Assembly: GCA_002369025.1 (NCBI GenBank)
Contig: DFDV01000155.1
Location: 1-5,526, forward strand
DNA length: 5,526 bases
Direction of reading: 5' to 3'
Source of the DNA: Treponema sp. UBA3819
GTDB taxonomy: Bacteria > Spirochaetota > Spirochaetia > Treponematales > Treponemataceae
The notes beneath the pieces are model-generated. The model was not told the origin of the DNA, made no database searches, and saw nothing but the letters and a program-made list of their open reading frames with translations. The first letter of the stretch is position 1. Every line of letters starts with the position of its first letter. Positions 5,316 to 5,526 of this stretch are shown here, in pieces. Made by a program: the position numbers and the translations under genes.

Positions 5316-5436
5316 TTTATCAATTCAGCACTAATCGCAGATGAAAATAGGCACCCAAGATTCATTAACTTTTTACATCCCGATGAGAAGAAGATTGTTG
5401 TCATGCATGGGATTTGCCCTTATATTTTTTATGTAA
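5316..5436 (+). pseudogene. possible remnant of a small gene
   Basis: Upstream of hipB a plus-strand frame that is open from 5265 reads, in its convincing part, ALIADENRHPRF (from 5328), INFLHPDEKKIVVMHG, and stops at TGA (5440-5442 region is reached via VN after ICPYIFY). It has no ATG, GTG or TTG start in a useful place. The run F-x-D-x-K-K-I-V-V-M-H-G faintly resembles the strand motif of RelE/HigB-like toxins (I-V-x-L-H-G-F). A decayed toxin gene fragment is one reading; chance is another. The rest of 5319-5485 shows no other gene. Confidence 0.15.
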
Positions 5437-5450
5437 ATTGAGTAATCGAG

Positions 5451-5479
5451 TATACAAATTGCATAAATAATGGTATTAT
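5451..5479 (+). promoter_or_regulatory. promoter of the right-edge ATPase gene
   Basis: TATACA (5451-5456, 4 of 6 to the -35 consensus) and TATTAT (5474-5479, preceded by TGG, an extended -10) are 17 bases apart. Six bases (TAATCT) separate the -10 from the ATG at 5486, placing the predicted transcription start on the start codon. Confidence 0.5.
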
Positions 5480-5485
5480 TAATCT

Positions 5486-5526
5486 ATGATTATTGAACGA
5501 GCCATTAAATCAAAACTTTTGCAACT
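5486..5526 (+). CDS. 5' end of ATP-binding protein, DUF4143/AAA-type (partial)
   Basis: Only the first 13 complete codons are present: MIIERAIKSKLLQ. This is the usual opening of the large family of AAA-type ATP-binding proteins with a C-terminal DUF4143 domain, which start M-I-x-R-x-[IL]-x-x-x-[IL]-L and continue into a GPRQxGKTT Walker A motif that would lie beyond the window. The start is fixed by an in-frame TAA at 5480-5482, and there is no Shine-Dalgarno sequence. With so few residues the assignment is a recognition of style and not proof. It is transcribed divergently from the hip operon, with 243 bases between them. Confidence 0.5.
   Translation, partial: MIIERAIKSKLLQ

Noticed and set aside
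5373..5391. Third HipB-like site, TTACATCCCGATGAG
   Set aside because: Only the left half resembles the operators; the GGGT half is missing and the site is not palindromic.
5341..5436. A 31-codon plus-strand frame starting MKIGTQDS with a hydrophobic end
   Set aside because: No Shine-Dalgarno or placed -10, very short, and a neighbouring frame of the same stretch looks more protein-like.

Overview
The window is bacterial chromosome from what looks like a host-associated spirochaete of the Treponema type. This rests on the gene repertoire (a DUF711/UPF0210 protein, a DUF1848 protein, a split HipB-HipS-HipT cassette, an SstT-like transporter) and on overall protein style. No rRNA or single diagnostic marker is present, so the taxon is an inference held with moderate confidence.

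Layout. At the left edge, on the minus strand, is the 5' end of an SstT-like amino-acid/cation symporter (1-118). Next comes a three-gene minus-strand operon reading right to left: the DUF711 protein (3434-2073), a GNAT acetyltransferase (2030-1167) and a DUF1848 radical-SAM-like protein (1151-216), with gaps of 42 and 15 bases. A 156-base divergent promoter region (3435-3590) separates this operon from a plus-strand winged-helix regulator with a C-terminal alpha/beta domain (3591-4130), which ends in a small hairpin. The right part is more AT-rich. It carries a minus-strand tripartite hipBST toxin-antitoxin locus: hipB (5242-5018), hipS (5018-4689) and a broken hipT (4689-4160). The last 40 bases begin a plus-strand gene resembling the DUF4143-type ATP-binding proteins.

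Main observation. hipB and hipS are intact and joined by one-base stop/start overlaps. hipT has lost its kinase core: an N-terminal lobe of about 125 residues is followed directly, out of frame, by the last 50 or so residues of the protein. The antitoxin genes and their operators survive while the toxin cannot be an active kinase. The hip promoter contains two copies of a TTACACCC-N4-GGGTATA operator, 41 bp apart, one of them exactly between the -35 and -10 hexamers.

A second pattern concerns translation starts. hipB and the right-edge ATPase gene have a -10 hexamer exactly 6 bases before the ATG and no Shine-Dalgarno sequence, which predicts leaderless mRNAs. The winged-helix gene has at most a very short leader, and the SstT-like gene may follow the same pattern but has an alternative start. 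The operon genes and hipS have recognisable ribosome-binding sites or coupled starts. No tRNA, rRNA, CRISPR array or insertion sequence was seen.
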